Shown: positions 45,446 through 53,834 of the stretch, piece after piece
Numbering within the stretch: the stretch's first letter is position 1
Layout of the letters: each line of letters starts with the position of its first letter
Assembly: GCF_020524165.1 (NCBI RefSeq)
Contig: NZ_JAIVKU010000004.1
Span: 744,001-808,000 of the forward strand
Direction of reading: 5' to 3'
Length of the DNA stretch: 64,000 nucleotides
Origin: Guptibacillus hwajinpoensis
Lineage (GTDB): Bacteria; Bacillota; Bacilli; Bacillales; Guptibacillaceae
Translations under genes and position numbers: made by a program
Notes under the pieces: model-generated
The model's input: only the letters and a program-made list of their open reading frames with translations
What the model was told of the DNA's origin: nothing
Databases searched by the model: none

Positions 45446-47152
45446 CTAAAACAGAATGCTTTTTTCGATTTCTCTCATTTGATAAAAATATCCTTTTCTC
45501 GCCATTAATTCTTTGTACGTCCCGCTTTCAACAATTTCACCTGAATCCATGACAATAATCTGATCCATTTTTTCAAGGTTGTTCAGTCGATGACTTACCA
45601 GTAAGAGCGTATCTTCTTTTGCCTGATCAAAGAGATGGTTGAGGATCGCTCTTTCTGTCAAAAGATCCACAGAAGAAGTGGGTTCATCGAGCATCCAGAC
45701 CCGACTTCCTTTTAAGAGGGCTCTTGCAATCGCCAGACGCTGTTTTTCGCCCCCAGACAGGTTCGCCCCCTTTTCTTGAACGTTGTAATTAAGAGAGAGA
45801 TGCTCTAGGTGCACAACATGAAGACTATTTATTAACTGTTCATCAGTTAACGTCTCACCAGCAAGTTTCAAGTTATCACGAATCGATCCTGAGAAAAAAT
45901 GGTTTTGTTGAAGAACCACATTTGTTGCCTCCCAAACAGTTTCCTGCGATAGCGTTAGGACCGAATCACCATTCATTTCTAATCCGCTGCTCTCATAGAA
46001 CTTAAGGAAAAGTTGTAAAAGGGTTGACTTACCCGAACCACTTGGCCCAACAATCGCCGTTTTTCCTCCTGCTGGTATATGAACTGTTACATGATTTAAT
46101 GCCTTTCTCACTTCTCCAGGATAGGAGAACGTGACCTGATTCGCCGCCAAACAAAAAGGTTGCTCTTTCGGGAGATCCACCTTTTTCTGAACATCATTCC
46201 TTGCTTCACCTTTGACAGATGAGAGTCTTTTAGAAGCCACAACACTGTCCTGTAAATAGGCTGGTACGATTGCCATTGGCACTGCATTCTCAAAAGAGGT
46301 TAAAGAAATGAGAACAAGCATGGCGAGAAATAGCCCATTTAATTCTCCAGATGTAACGAGATACGAACCGATTCCAATGACACACCATGTGACAAATAAA
46401 GAGGTAAAGGAATTGATCGCCTGATGAAAAACTTCGCCCTTGCCTGTTTTGCTTTCTGCGACTAACGTCTTATTCGATTTTTTTTCGAGCTTTTTTTTCT
46501 TATTCTCGATTTCTCTCATGATTTTCAATTCCCGATACCCATCAAAAAATTCAGCTGAATCTGCTGCAAACTCTCCTCGAAGCGTGCGAACGGTCTGATC
46601 TCTATTACGTATACGCCAAGCGAAATATCCAGGAATGACGATTCCTGTAAAGAAAACGCCTACCAACATCAAACACGCTATTTCAATTGAAAAAAACAAG
46701 GTAAACCAAATTGTCACAAGAAAAATCAATATAAAGACAATTGGTGGATAAAACACTCGTAAGTAAAAATGTTGGAGGCGATCAATATCTCCGACAATTC
46801 TACCCAGTAGCTCTCCACTACGATATCGTTGAGATAAACCCGCCGCAATTGGTTCAAGTTTTTTATAAAAGGAGACCCGCATGTTGCTTAAAATGGAAAA
46901 AGTCGCACGATGGGAATAAATCCTTTCATAATACCGCCCCACTGCACGAGCAAGACCAAAAAATTTCACAACCGCTGTTAAAATCGCTAGTGCAAAAACA
47001 GGTAATGAAAGAGCCGCTTTAGAAATTAAGTAACCACTTGAAGCAAACAAAGCCACGGCTGTAATGCCAGCAATGAAGCCAAATAAAATCGAGAGGAGGA
47101 TATCTTTTTTCTCTGTCAGCATTTCACGCCACACAAATGCTAGTTCTTTCAT
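45446..47152 (-). CDS. cydC: Heterodimeric ABC exporter subunit CydC
   Basis: A 568-residue half-transporter. Six TM helices span about 20-300, then an ATPase domain with Walker A GPSGSGKST, signature LSGGEKQRLAIARAL, and Walker B VWMLDEPTSSVD. With CydD it exports cysteine/glutathione-type thiols or haem-related compounds needed for assembly of cytochrome bd. The start codon overlaps the cydD stop (ATGA), with GAGGAGGTG ahead. The cytochrome bd genes cydAB, which precede cydCD in B. subtilis, are not here. Confidence 0.92.
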   Translation of the reverse strand: MKELAFVWREMLTEKKDILLSILFGFIAGITAVALFASSGYLISKAALSLPVFALAILTAVVKFFGLARAVGRYYERIYSHRATFSILSNMRVSFYKKLEPIAAGLSQRYRSGELLGRIVGDIDRLQHFYLRVFYPPIVFILIFLVTIWFTLFFSIEIACLMLVGVFFTGIVIPGYFAWRIRNRDQTVRTLRGEFAADSAEFFDGYRELKIMREIENKKKKLEKKSNKTLVAESKTGKGEVFHQAINSFTSLFVTWCVIGIGSYLVTSGELNGLFLAMLVLISLTSFENAVPMAIVPAYLQDSVVASKRLSSVKGEARNDVQKKVDLPKEQPFCLAANQVTFSYPGEVRKALNHVTVHIPAGGKTAIVGPSGSGKSTLLQLFLKFYESSGLEMNGDSVLTLSQETVWEATNVVLQQNHFFSGSIRDNLKLAGETLTDEQLINSLHVVHLEHLSLNYNVQEKGANLSGGEKQRLAIARALLKGSRVWMLDEPTSSVDLLTERAILNHLFDQAKEDTLLLVSHRLNNLEKMDQIIVMDSGEIVESGTYKELMARKGYFYQMREIEKSILF

Positions 47153-48879
47153 AAAATCACCTCCTCTGCTTGAGCACTTACCATCTGTCTATATAGCTCA
47201 CTTGATTCATAGAGGCTGTTGTCAGTTCCTTCAGTCATCACCTTTCCCTGATCAACTACAATGATGTGATCTGCCTTTCGAATAGTATGAAGGCGATGCG
47301 CAACAATAATCATTGTTGCATTTTCAGATAGCGAATTGAGCGCAGTTTGTAAGACTTTCTCAGTATACAAATCAAGCCCAGTAGTTGGTTCATCAAACAG
47401 AATGACAGTAGGCTTCTTCAAAAACGCACGTGCCAATGCCATGCGCTGTTTTTCTCCTCCTGATAAACCGCGACCTGATTCACCAATAATCGTTTCATAT
47501 CCTTCTTCTAAAGAAGCAACAAATGCTGAAATCCCTGCTTTTTCTGCTGCCTCTTCCATTTCGGCTTGACTGACATTCTTTGAACCGATACAGATGTTTT
47601 CAGCAATCGTTCCAGTAAACAAATAGGGGCTCTGTGAAATATAGCTAATCTGTGAAAACCAGCTCTCTTCTTTTATACTTGTTAAAGGATCGTCATTTAT
47701 TGTGATCTCACCCTGTTGTGGTGGTAGTAACCCCGCAATGATGTTTAGCAGCGTCGACTTGCCAGACCCACTTCGCCCGATTATCGCCGTTTTGCTATAT
47801 GGTTCAATCTTGAAATTAACAGATGATAATGCAAATTGACTATCAGAGTACTGATAAGAAACGTTTTTAAGAGTTATCTTAGGTGGTTCCTCACTTCTTA
47901 TTAGACAATCTCCCCATCTCACTTCCTCGTTCTCACGCCGAAGTTCTTCACTTATCTTTCTCATTGCGCTCATACTCCCTCTCCCAGTATGAAAAGCACT
48001 ACCTAGCTCTTTCAGTGAAAGGTAGAACTCTGGTGCAAGAATTAGAAGAAAAAACGCTGTTGCAAAAGACATACTATTAAACACGATAAGGCGAAGACCG
48101 ATTTCAAGTGCGATAATACCGATGCTAAGCATGGAAATTAACTCAAGCATTAATGACGACACGAACGCAACTTTCAGGACTTCAATCGTTGCGTCACGGT
48201 AATTCAAGCTACTTTCTTCAATAATAGCGCGGTACTTTTTCGACTTCTGAAACAAGTTTAACGTGGTTAACCCCTGTATGGTATCCAGAAATCTCCCAGA
48301 GAAAACAGTCATTTGTTCAATCTTTTCTTCAGATTTTTTTTGGGTTCGAATCCCAATAATTATATAAAATAATGGAATAAAAGGCGCCGTTACCATCATG
48401 ATTAGCCCAGTTTCAATATGCTGAGTGGATACAGCCATTAAAATAAAAATGGGAATCACAGCCGTTTTGAACACTTGCGGAATGTATTTACTATAGTAAG
48501 CATCGATTTCATCAACTGCATCAAGTATGACGCTCACCTTCTGACCAGATTGTCCTTGATGAGACGTTAGAAGCGCTTCCCGGGAAAATTTATCGAATAG
48601 GGCTTGACGGAGTCGTTGTTTAACAGAAGCAGCCATCGTAACTCCCGCTCTTCCCATTAAGTAAGATAAAAACGGTCGTAACATTAAGACAAGGAGCAAA
48701 CTTATAAGAAAAGGGACAATTTCCTCAAAGGATGTTTTATTCACGAAAACTTTGTTTACAATTTCAACCGTTAGAAAAGCCTGTGCGATGATCGAAGCAC
48801 CGATAAGAAGAGCGCCCAAAATCATGAACAGGTGTGTGAGTTTAAAACCGGAAGCATATTCTTTAAGTTCATTCTTCAC
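47149..48879 (-). CDS. cydD: Heterodimeric ABC exporter subunit CydD
   Basis: A 576-residue half-transporter with six N-terminal TM helices and a C-terminal ATPase. Walker A is GRSGSGKST, the signature is LSGGEKQRMALARAF, and Walker B is VILFDEPTTGLD. It pairs with CydC directly downstream. The start is GTG at 48879 behind GGTGGGG. It is the first gene of the operon and carries its own sigma-A promoter and a Rex box, so it should be expressed when the NADH/NAD+ ratio rises, for example at low oxygen. Confidence 0.92.
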   Translation of the reverse strand: MKNELKEYASGFKLTHLFMILGALLIGASIIAQAFLTVEIVNKVFVNKTSFEEIVPFLISLLLVLMLRPFLSYLMGRAGVTMAASVKQRLRQALFDKFSREALLTSHQGQSGQKVSVILDAVDEIDAYYSKYIPQVFKTAVIPIFILMAVSTQHIETGLIMMVTAPFIPLFYIIIGIRTQKKSEEKIEQMTVFSGRFLDTIQGLTTLNLFQKSKKYRAIIEESSLNYRDATIEVLKVAFVSSLMLELISMLSIGIIALEIGLRLIVFNSMSFATAFFLLILAPEFYLSLKELGSAFHTGRGSMSAMRKISEELRRENEEVRWGDCLIRSEEPPKITLKNVSYQYSDSQFALSSVNFKIEPYSKTAIIGRSGSGKSTLLNIIAGLLPPQQGEITINDDPLTSIKEESWFSQISYISQSPYLFTGTIAENICIGSKNVSQAEMEEAAEKAGISAFVASLEEGYETIIGESGRGLSGGEKQRMALARAFLKKPTVILFDEPTTGLDLYTEKVLQTALNSLSENATMIIVAHRLHTIRKADHIIVVDQGKVMTEGTDNSLYESSELYRQMVSAQAEEVIL

Positions 48880-48915
48880 TCAATCCCCACCTTTATCTTT
48901 ATCACAAACAAGCAT

Positions 48916-48976
48916 TTGTGAAATACTTCACATTGAATCTTGTTTTTATTGTACGACTTATGTAAGAGAGAATCAA
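48916..48976 (-). promoter_or_regulatory. cydDC promoter with Rex operator
   Basis: TTGATT (48976-48971) and TACAAT (48953-48948) on the minus strand are 17 bases apart. TTGTGAAATACTTCACAT at 48916-48933 matches the Rex consensus TTGTGAA-W4-TTCACAA at all but a few positions and lies just downstream of the predicted start. A second half-site pair TCACAAA-N6-TTTGTGA (48902-48921) overlaps it. Confidence 0.85.
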
Positions 48977-49067
48977 ATCATAAGCTACACTTGTTTTGAC
49001 AATTAAATGAACGGCATCCACTCTAGGTTAAGCAGTCTAAGGAATATCCCCCTCTTCTTTTCGTGTT

Positions 49068-49076
49068 TGCTATAAT
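49068..49076 (+). promoter_or_regulatory. Extended -10 promoter element of the membrane hydrolase gene
   Basis: TGCTATAAT is a perfect extended -10. No good -35 is present 17 bases upstream. The start of transcription near 49083 is too close to the ATG at 49088 and supports the GTG at 49109 as the true start. Confidence 0.65.
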
Positions 49077-49108
49077 AAAAGTAATAGATGACGAAATGGA
49101 GGACTCAT

Positions 49109-51349
49109 GTGGAACAGGAACCAGAGCTTGATAAAACACGTAAAGAAACGCATAACCAAAATATCTTCAAAAAAATACTACCACGCCTAAAACCTATGCA
49201 ATCCTTCTTAAACGCTAGTTGGAAAGGGGCTTCCTACGGCGCCATATCGATTACAATGCTTCTAATCTTATCCATTGGTTTTGATTTCCATACAGGACTT
49301 GGGAAATTAGTCGACATTATTCTTTTTTTTCTTATCGCCATAATTAGCACGTGGGTAGCTGTATGGATTGGCACCTGGTTTATAAGAAAGGTGAAAATGC
49401 TTCCTGCCCTTTTCATCTCTAGTGTTGGAATTTCACTAGCAATCATTATTTACACACTGGATCAATTTCGTAGTCTGGAAAACATTCTCCCCCTCGCTTA
49501 CTTTCTAGTGGGTATTGGCGTTATTACAGGAGCACTCTTTGGCTATTCGTTAACGAAAGGGTTAAAAAAACCACTTTCTTCAATCATGCTTTTGTTAGGC
49601 GTGTTAGTAACAGGCACTTTCTTTTATTGGCTATTCACCCCCGGTATCATGGATGAGCGGCTTGCCAACAATGTGGAACCCTTCTCTCCTGTAAGTGAGA
49701 ATCCTTCAGAAGTTGGTTCGTATGCTGTTAAAACCTTTACATATGGAAGTGGAAACGATAAACAACGTGACGAATTCAGTGAAGATGTTGATGTTCAAAC
49801 GACTTCAGTTAACGCTTCCAGTATGATCGGAGAATGGTCTAAGGAAAGGGAATGGTTTTGGGGCTTTAAAGATTCGAATGTTCCATTAAACGGTCGCGTC
49901 TTTATGCCAGAAGGGAACGGTCCTTTTCCGCTCGTTCTTATCGTTCATGGAAATCATAAGATGGAGGACTTTTCCGATGAAGGCTACAATTATCTTGGAG
50001 AGTTACTTGCTAGTAGAGGGTTTGTAACAGTATCGGTTGATGAAAATTTCTTCAATTCATCGTGGTCCGGCGGTGTTGCTGGAGATATTAATGGCCGAGC
50101 CTGGCTGCTACTAAAACATATTGAAGAAATTGAAGCATTATCAGCTCAAAAAGATACCCCATTTTTCAATAAAGTTGATATGAATCACATCGCGTTAATC
50201 GGACATTCTCGCGGGGGGCAAGCGGCAATTCTTGCGACAAAATTCAATGAACTTGATCGGTATCCAGATAACGCCAATATGCGGTTTAACTTCAACTATA
50301 ACATTGAAACGGTAATTGCTCTTGCTCCTACCGATTATCAAACACTTTCTGATCGGAAAATTAAGGTAGATGATGTGAATTACTTATTACTTGGTGGGTC
50401 ATATGATAGTGATTTATCAGAATTTGAAGGAGATCGCCAATACAACGGTATTGAATTAACAGGTGGTGAACAAACGATAAAAGCCGCCCTTTATATTGAT
50501 GGTGCTAATCATGGACAATTTAATACTACCTGGGGAGAAAATGATACGTATTTTCCTTTTACGCTACTATTAAATAAACAGCCTTTACTTGAAGGTGAAG
50601 AACAGCGTCAAATTGCCCGTTCATACGTTTCTGGTTTTCTTGAAACCACTCTTCATGAAGATGAAAGTTATCAACCGATGTTTGAGGACTATCGTTATGC
50701 CCTGGATTGGCTCCCTCATACAACCTATATTAGTAAATACGAAGATGTCTCTTACCATATTTTCAGTGACTTTGAAGAAGATGTAAACGTACTAACAGCT
50801 ACATCACCATATATAGAAATTGAAGCAAACGGCTTCCTCCAATGGTATGAAGGAGAGCTTGAATTTCGTCGAGAAAAGGAAAGAGGAAATCACGGTGTAT
50901 TTTTAAAATGGGATAAATCCTATACATCAAATGGTGCCTATACTCTTCACTTCACAAAAGCTTTGCAAGATCCATTTTCCTTCTCAAACAATAGTGCTCT
51001 AACATTTACTGCAGCAAACGTATCCGATGCAGAAGATCAGCAGCCGCTTGATTTAGTGATTACCGTAAGTTCATCTAATGGTGAATCAGCTAGCGTCTTG
51101 TTAAGTGAGATCATGCCAATGCCCGGGGTTCTACCCATACAGCATACGAAAACAAAGTTCTTTGAAGAACGACGTTACGGTGAAGCTACTGAACCAGTAC
51201 TTCAAACGTTTAACATACCAATGCAACGGTTCATTGAAGATAACAGCTTAATTGACGCCAAAGAAATCAAATCCGTTACATTTGAATTCAACGCTTCGCC
51301 AAAAGGAAAGGTATTCATTGATCAAATCGGTGTAAATCAGCCCAATTAA
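49109..51349 (+). CDS. Large membrane-anchored alpha/beta hydrolase
   Basis: A 746-residue protein of unusual build. The first 35 residues are charged and cytoplasmic. Residues about 40-200 hold five or six TM helices. A long extracytoplasmic alpha/beta hydrolase domain follows: oxyanion region LVLIVHGNHKM, nucleophile serine in GHSRGG near residue 370, and a candidate histidine in GANHGQF near 475. The last 170 residues are beta-rich (jelly-roll-like) and end without an anchor. The enzyme probably acts outside the membrane, perhaps on lipid, wall or polymer esters; substrate unknown. The start is GTG at 49109, six bases after TGGAGG. It is monocistronic. Confidence 0.8.
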   Translation: MEQEPELDKTRKETHNQNIFKKILPRLKPMQSFLNASWKGASYGAISITMLLILSIGFDFHTGLGKLVDIILFFLIAIISTWVAVWIGTWFIRKVKMLPALFISSVGISLAIIIYTLDQFRSLENILPLAYFLVGIGVITGALFGYSLTKGLKKPLSSIMLLLGVLVTGTFFYWLFTPGIMDERLANNVEPFSPVSENPSEVGSYAVKTFTYGSGNDKQRDEFSEDVDVQTTSVNASSMIGEWSKEREWFWGFKDSNVPLNGRVFMPEGNGPFPLVLIVHGNHKMEDFSDEGYNYLGELLASRGFVTVSVDENFFNSSWSGGVAGDINGRAWLLLKHIEEIEALSAQKDTPFFNKVDMNHIALIGHSRGGQAAILATKFNELDRYPDNANMRFNFNYNIETVIALAPTDYQTLSDRKIKVDDVNYLLLGGSYDSDLSEFEGDRQYNGIELTGGEQTIKAALYIDGANHGQFNTTWGENDTYFPFTLLLNKQPLLEGEEQRQIARSYVSGFLETTLHEDESYQPMFEDYRYALDWLPHTTYISKYEDVSYHIFSDFEEDVNVLTATSPYIEIEANGFLQWYEGELEFRREKERGNHGVFLKWDKSYTSNGAYTLHFTKALQDPFSFSNNSALTFTAANVSDAEDQQPLDLVITVSSSNGESASVLLSEIMPMPGVLPIQHTKTKFFEERRYGEATEPVLQTFNIPMQRFIEDNSLIDAKEIKSVTFEFNASPKGKVFIDQIGVNQPN

Positions 51350-51390
51350 AAAAGCTTTACCTCATCTAAATGATGGGGTAAAGCTTTTTT
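51348..51390. terminator. Bidirectional terminator between hydrolase and msrA
   Basis: A 19-bp nearly perfect stem (AAAAAAGCTTTACCTCATC against GATGGGGTAAAGCTTTTTT) with a 5-nt loop, right after the hydrolase stop and 5 bases beyond the msrA stop. Confidence 0.92.
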
Positions 51391-51394
51391 AGTA

Positions 51395-52045
51395 TTAGGA
51401 GATTTTGCAGGAAGACTGCCCTCTCTTAGCGAGGTAGCTTTGATGATATTCTTCTGCACGATAAAACGATGTAATCGGCACCACCTGCGTCACAATGGGC
51501 TTTTTGAAGCGACCAGATTGCTCAAGTTTTTCTTTTGCTAGAAGGGCAATTTCTGCCTGATCATTCGTATGGAAGAAGATGGCTGAACGATAGCGTGTTC
51601 CAACGTCTTCCCCCTGCCGATTTAAAGAAGTTGGGTTATGATTTTCAAAAAACACTTCAACCAGCTCTTCATAAGAAATGAGAGAAGGATCGTATTCAAC
51701 CTGAACTGATTCAGCATGACCAGTTAATTCAGAATACACATCTTCATACGTAGGATTTATTGTTTCACCACCAGTAAATCCTGCTGATGTTGAAATGACT
51801 CCATTTAATTGTTGAAATAGTGCTTCTACGCCCCAAAAGCACCCTGCTGCAAATGTTGCTTGCTCCACTGTGACCACTCCGTTTCCAGTTATCGTATTGA
51901 CTTTTTCTGATCGAGCATATATGTTTTCCAGTTCATTTAGTGTTAACATATAAAGCTGTTTTTCACCTTTTTTATAAATTCCCTTTTGAAGAAGGATCTT
52001 AATAAGCTGTTGTTTTCTTGTTTCGTTATCCATTAGTGTATGCAA
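51395..52045 (-). CDS. msrA: Peptide methionine-S-sulfoxide reductase MsrA with FbpA-like N-terminal domain
   Basis: A 216-residue protein. Residues about 60-216 are MsrA, with the catalytic cysteine in AGCFWGVE, the GYTGG-like AGFTGG, and EYHQSYL near the end. It reduces methionine-S-sulfoxide in oxidised proteins. Residues about 8-45 (RKQQLIKILLQKGIYKK, then LYMLTLNELENIY) match the small Fur-regulated basic protein A (FbpA) family and are not part of normal MsrA. The start is TTG at 52045, 9 bases after GGGAG; the ATG four codons in is too far from it. A SAM-I riboswitch precedes the gene. Confidence 0.92.
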   Translation of the reverse strand: MHTLMDNETRKQQLIKILLQKGIYKKGEKQLYMLTLNELENIYARSEKVNTITGNGVVTVEQATFAAGCFWGVEALFQQLNGVISTSAGFTGGETINPTYEDVYSELTGHAESVQVEYDPSLISYEELVEVFFENHNPTSLNRQGEDVGTRYRSAIFFHTNDQAEIALLAKEKLEQSGRFKKPIVTQVVPITSFYRAEEYHQSYLAKRGQSSCKIS

Positions 52046-52093
52046 AATGATTCACTCCCTCTACTAAAACTATTTTCCAAATGAGGGGCATAC

Positions 52094-52128
52094 AAAAAAC
52101 CCTCATCTGATCAAACAGAAGAGGGTTT
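52094..52128 (-). terminator. Riboswitch-controlled terminator upstream of msrA
   Basis: On the minus strand, CAAACCCTCTTCTG pairs with CAGATGAGGGTTT (one bulge) and is followed by TTTTTT. Its 5' arm, CCTCTTCT, is also complementary to AGAAGAGG at the 3' side of the aptamer's P1 stem. This is the usual S-box antiterminator switch. Confidence 0.88.
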
Positions 52129-52139
52129 GGATTTACCGA

Positions 52140-52262
52140 GCCTCTTCTCATTTTTCGACTTTCGCCGCAGGAATTGGCACGGTTCCAAGTGAACACTACG
52201 TCCATTGGTCCGTTGCCGAGGTATCTAAGGGCCAGTCCCTCCACCTCTCTGAATAAGAAGAT
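52140..52262 (-). ncRNA. SAM-I riboswitch (S-box) upstream of msrA
   Basis: On the minus strand the aptamer reads CTTCTTATTCAGAGAGGTGG, AGGGACTGGCCC, GATACCTCGGCAACGG, then GGAACCGTGCCAATTCCTGC and GGCGAAAGTCG, closing with ATGAGAAGA. These are the conserved S-box core segments in order. P1 forms between TTCTTATT (52260-52253) and AATGAGAA (52152-52145). Bound SAM should favour the terminator, so msrA is expressed when SAM or methionine is scarce. Confidence 0.95.
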
Positions 52263-52345
52263 CCTTTAAACAAAGGATTATTAAGTTATTCTCAATAATA
52301 AAGGGTATTAAAACAGTTGTCAATACAAAAGTGCTCACGAATCTG

Positions 52346-53749
52346 TTAAGCCACAAAAGAAATAATAAAATATCCGATAGCAGCCGTCCCCGCTGCAATA
52401 AGCGCAGGCGTTAGCTTAAATTTAGCATACGTCATCGGGTTTAACTTCAAGATTCGTGCGATTGTATTCGTATTATCACTTAGTGGAGAAGCGAATGCGC
52501 CAAATGTACCGCTCGCAAATACGGCACCGATGACCAGAGGTAAATCGGTGCCTGTTGAATGACCAAGTGAAATCCCAAGTGGCATTAAAATCCCCCATGT
52601 CCCCCACGAAGACCCAATAAAATAAGAGATAAATGCACCAACAATAAACAAAACAGGCGGAACGAATAAAGACGGAATCCAATCAAGATTAGAAGTCACA
52701 AATGTAGAAAATCCGAGTGCTTCTGTCGAAGCAGCAAGACCCCATACGACCGTTAATAATACAATCACAGGCATCATTTCATTTCCTCCTTCAATAAAGG
52801 AGGAAACGAGTTCTTTCAACGAAAATCGCTGAAACAAATAGAAAAGGAACGTAAGAAGTACAGTTGTTAGTAGCGCAAACACCATCGCGTCCAGTACATC
52901 TGCTTCGATGAACGCCTGTAGTAAAGAACGGAAACCTTTCTCATACCCGCTCCAATAAGTAAGAAGAAGTGTTAAAAGGATAACCCCACCTAGCGGCAAC
53001 AATAAATTCATCGGTTTTTTAGGAAGATCCTTTGCTACGGCAGGATGACAATCCTCCCACTGATCATCAAGCTCCTTCTCTTGATTTCCTGCATCAGTCG
53101 CTTGTTTTTTACGATGATGAAAAAAACTTAAGTAAAAACCTATAAGAATAATACTAATGGAAAAGAAGTTATACGGAATACTTTCTAGAAAAAAGCGATA
53201 ACCATCGCCTTCAATTCCTTCAGCCTTTAATGATAGCTGAACAACCGATGACATGTACCCTACAAAAGCAGTTGCAATCGGCATTAACACTATGACTGGA
53301 GTTGCTGTTGTCTCAATAACAAAGCCGAGTTCTTGAGGGGTAATCTTTACTTTATTTAATAGAGCTTTCATAATTGGTGCTACCGTTACAATGCGAAAGC
53401 TTGGAGCACTAAATGTTCCAACTGTTGAAATCCAGGTAAGAAAGAGAGCTCCTTTTTTTGTATTAATTTTCGATGAAGCCAGATGTACAAATCCTTTTAT
53501 GCCCCCTGTATATTTCATTAATCCAATTAATCCAGTAAACATATAAAGAAAGAGAACAATTTTAATATTATTTTCATCTTTCAGTCCACTCATAATAAAT
53601 TCATAAAACTGCTGTAACCCGATGATAATGCCAGGCTTGTAAATAAATGAGGCTGTTATTAGTCCTGCAGTTAAACCTGGAATCACTAGCTTTGTTCTTA
53701 TCGCGACTAAAATGACGACAATAAAAGGGAATATAGATAACCAATCCAA
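52346..53749 (-). CDS. NhaC-family Na+/H+ antiporter-like protein
   Basis: A 467-residue membrane protein with about 11-12 TM helices. The motif IGSSWGTWGILMPLG near residue 380 and the loop ASPLSDNT near 425 are typical of the NhaC/ion-transporter superfamily. A long charged cytoplasmic loop (about 215-250, HHRKKQATDAGNQEKELDD) splits the two halves. Members exchange Na+ for H+ or move organic substrates with cations; the substrate cannot be fixed. It is monocistronic. Confidence 0.82.
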   Translation of the reverse strand: MDWLSIFPFIVVILVAIRTKLVIPGLTAGLITASFIYKPGIIIGLQQFYEFIMSGLKDENNIKIVLFLYMFTGLIGLMKYTGGIKGFVHLASSKINTKKGALFLTWISTVGTFSAPSFRIVTVAPIMKALLNKVKITPQELGFVIETTATPVIVLMPIATAFVGYMSSVVQLSLKAEGIEGDGYRFFLESIPYNFFSISIILIGFYLSFFHHRKKQATDAGNQEKELDDQWEDCHPAVAKDLPKKPMNLLLPLGGVILLTLLLTYWSGYEKGFRSLLQAFIEADVLDAMVFALLTTVLLTFLFYLFQRFSLKELVSSFIEGGNEMMPVIVLLTVVWGLAASTEALGFSTFVTSNLDWIPSLFVPPVLFIVGAFISYFIGSSWGTWGILMPLGISLGHSTGTDLPLVIGAVFASGTFGAFASPLSDNTNTIARILKLNPMTYAKFKLTPALIAAGTAAIGYFIISFVA

Positions 53750-53805
53750 TAAATTCGCCCTCCTTCAGCTCTAGTTTGCACGCATGAGGACGACCTATTC
53801 AAAAA

Positions 53806-53834
53806 CAAAAAAAGCCAGAGCGAATGCTCTGACT
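53806..53834 (-). terminator. Terminator of fni
   Basis: On the minus strand, stem AGTCAGAGC / GCTCTGGCT with a 4-nt loop is followed by a run of seven T residues. Confidence 0.85.

Noticed and set aside
52026-52244. 72-codon open frame on the minus strand upstream of msrA
   Set aside because: It runs through the SAM-I aptamer and terminator; the RNA structure explains the sequence, and the frame has no ribosome site.
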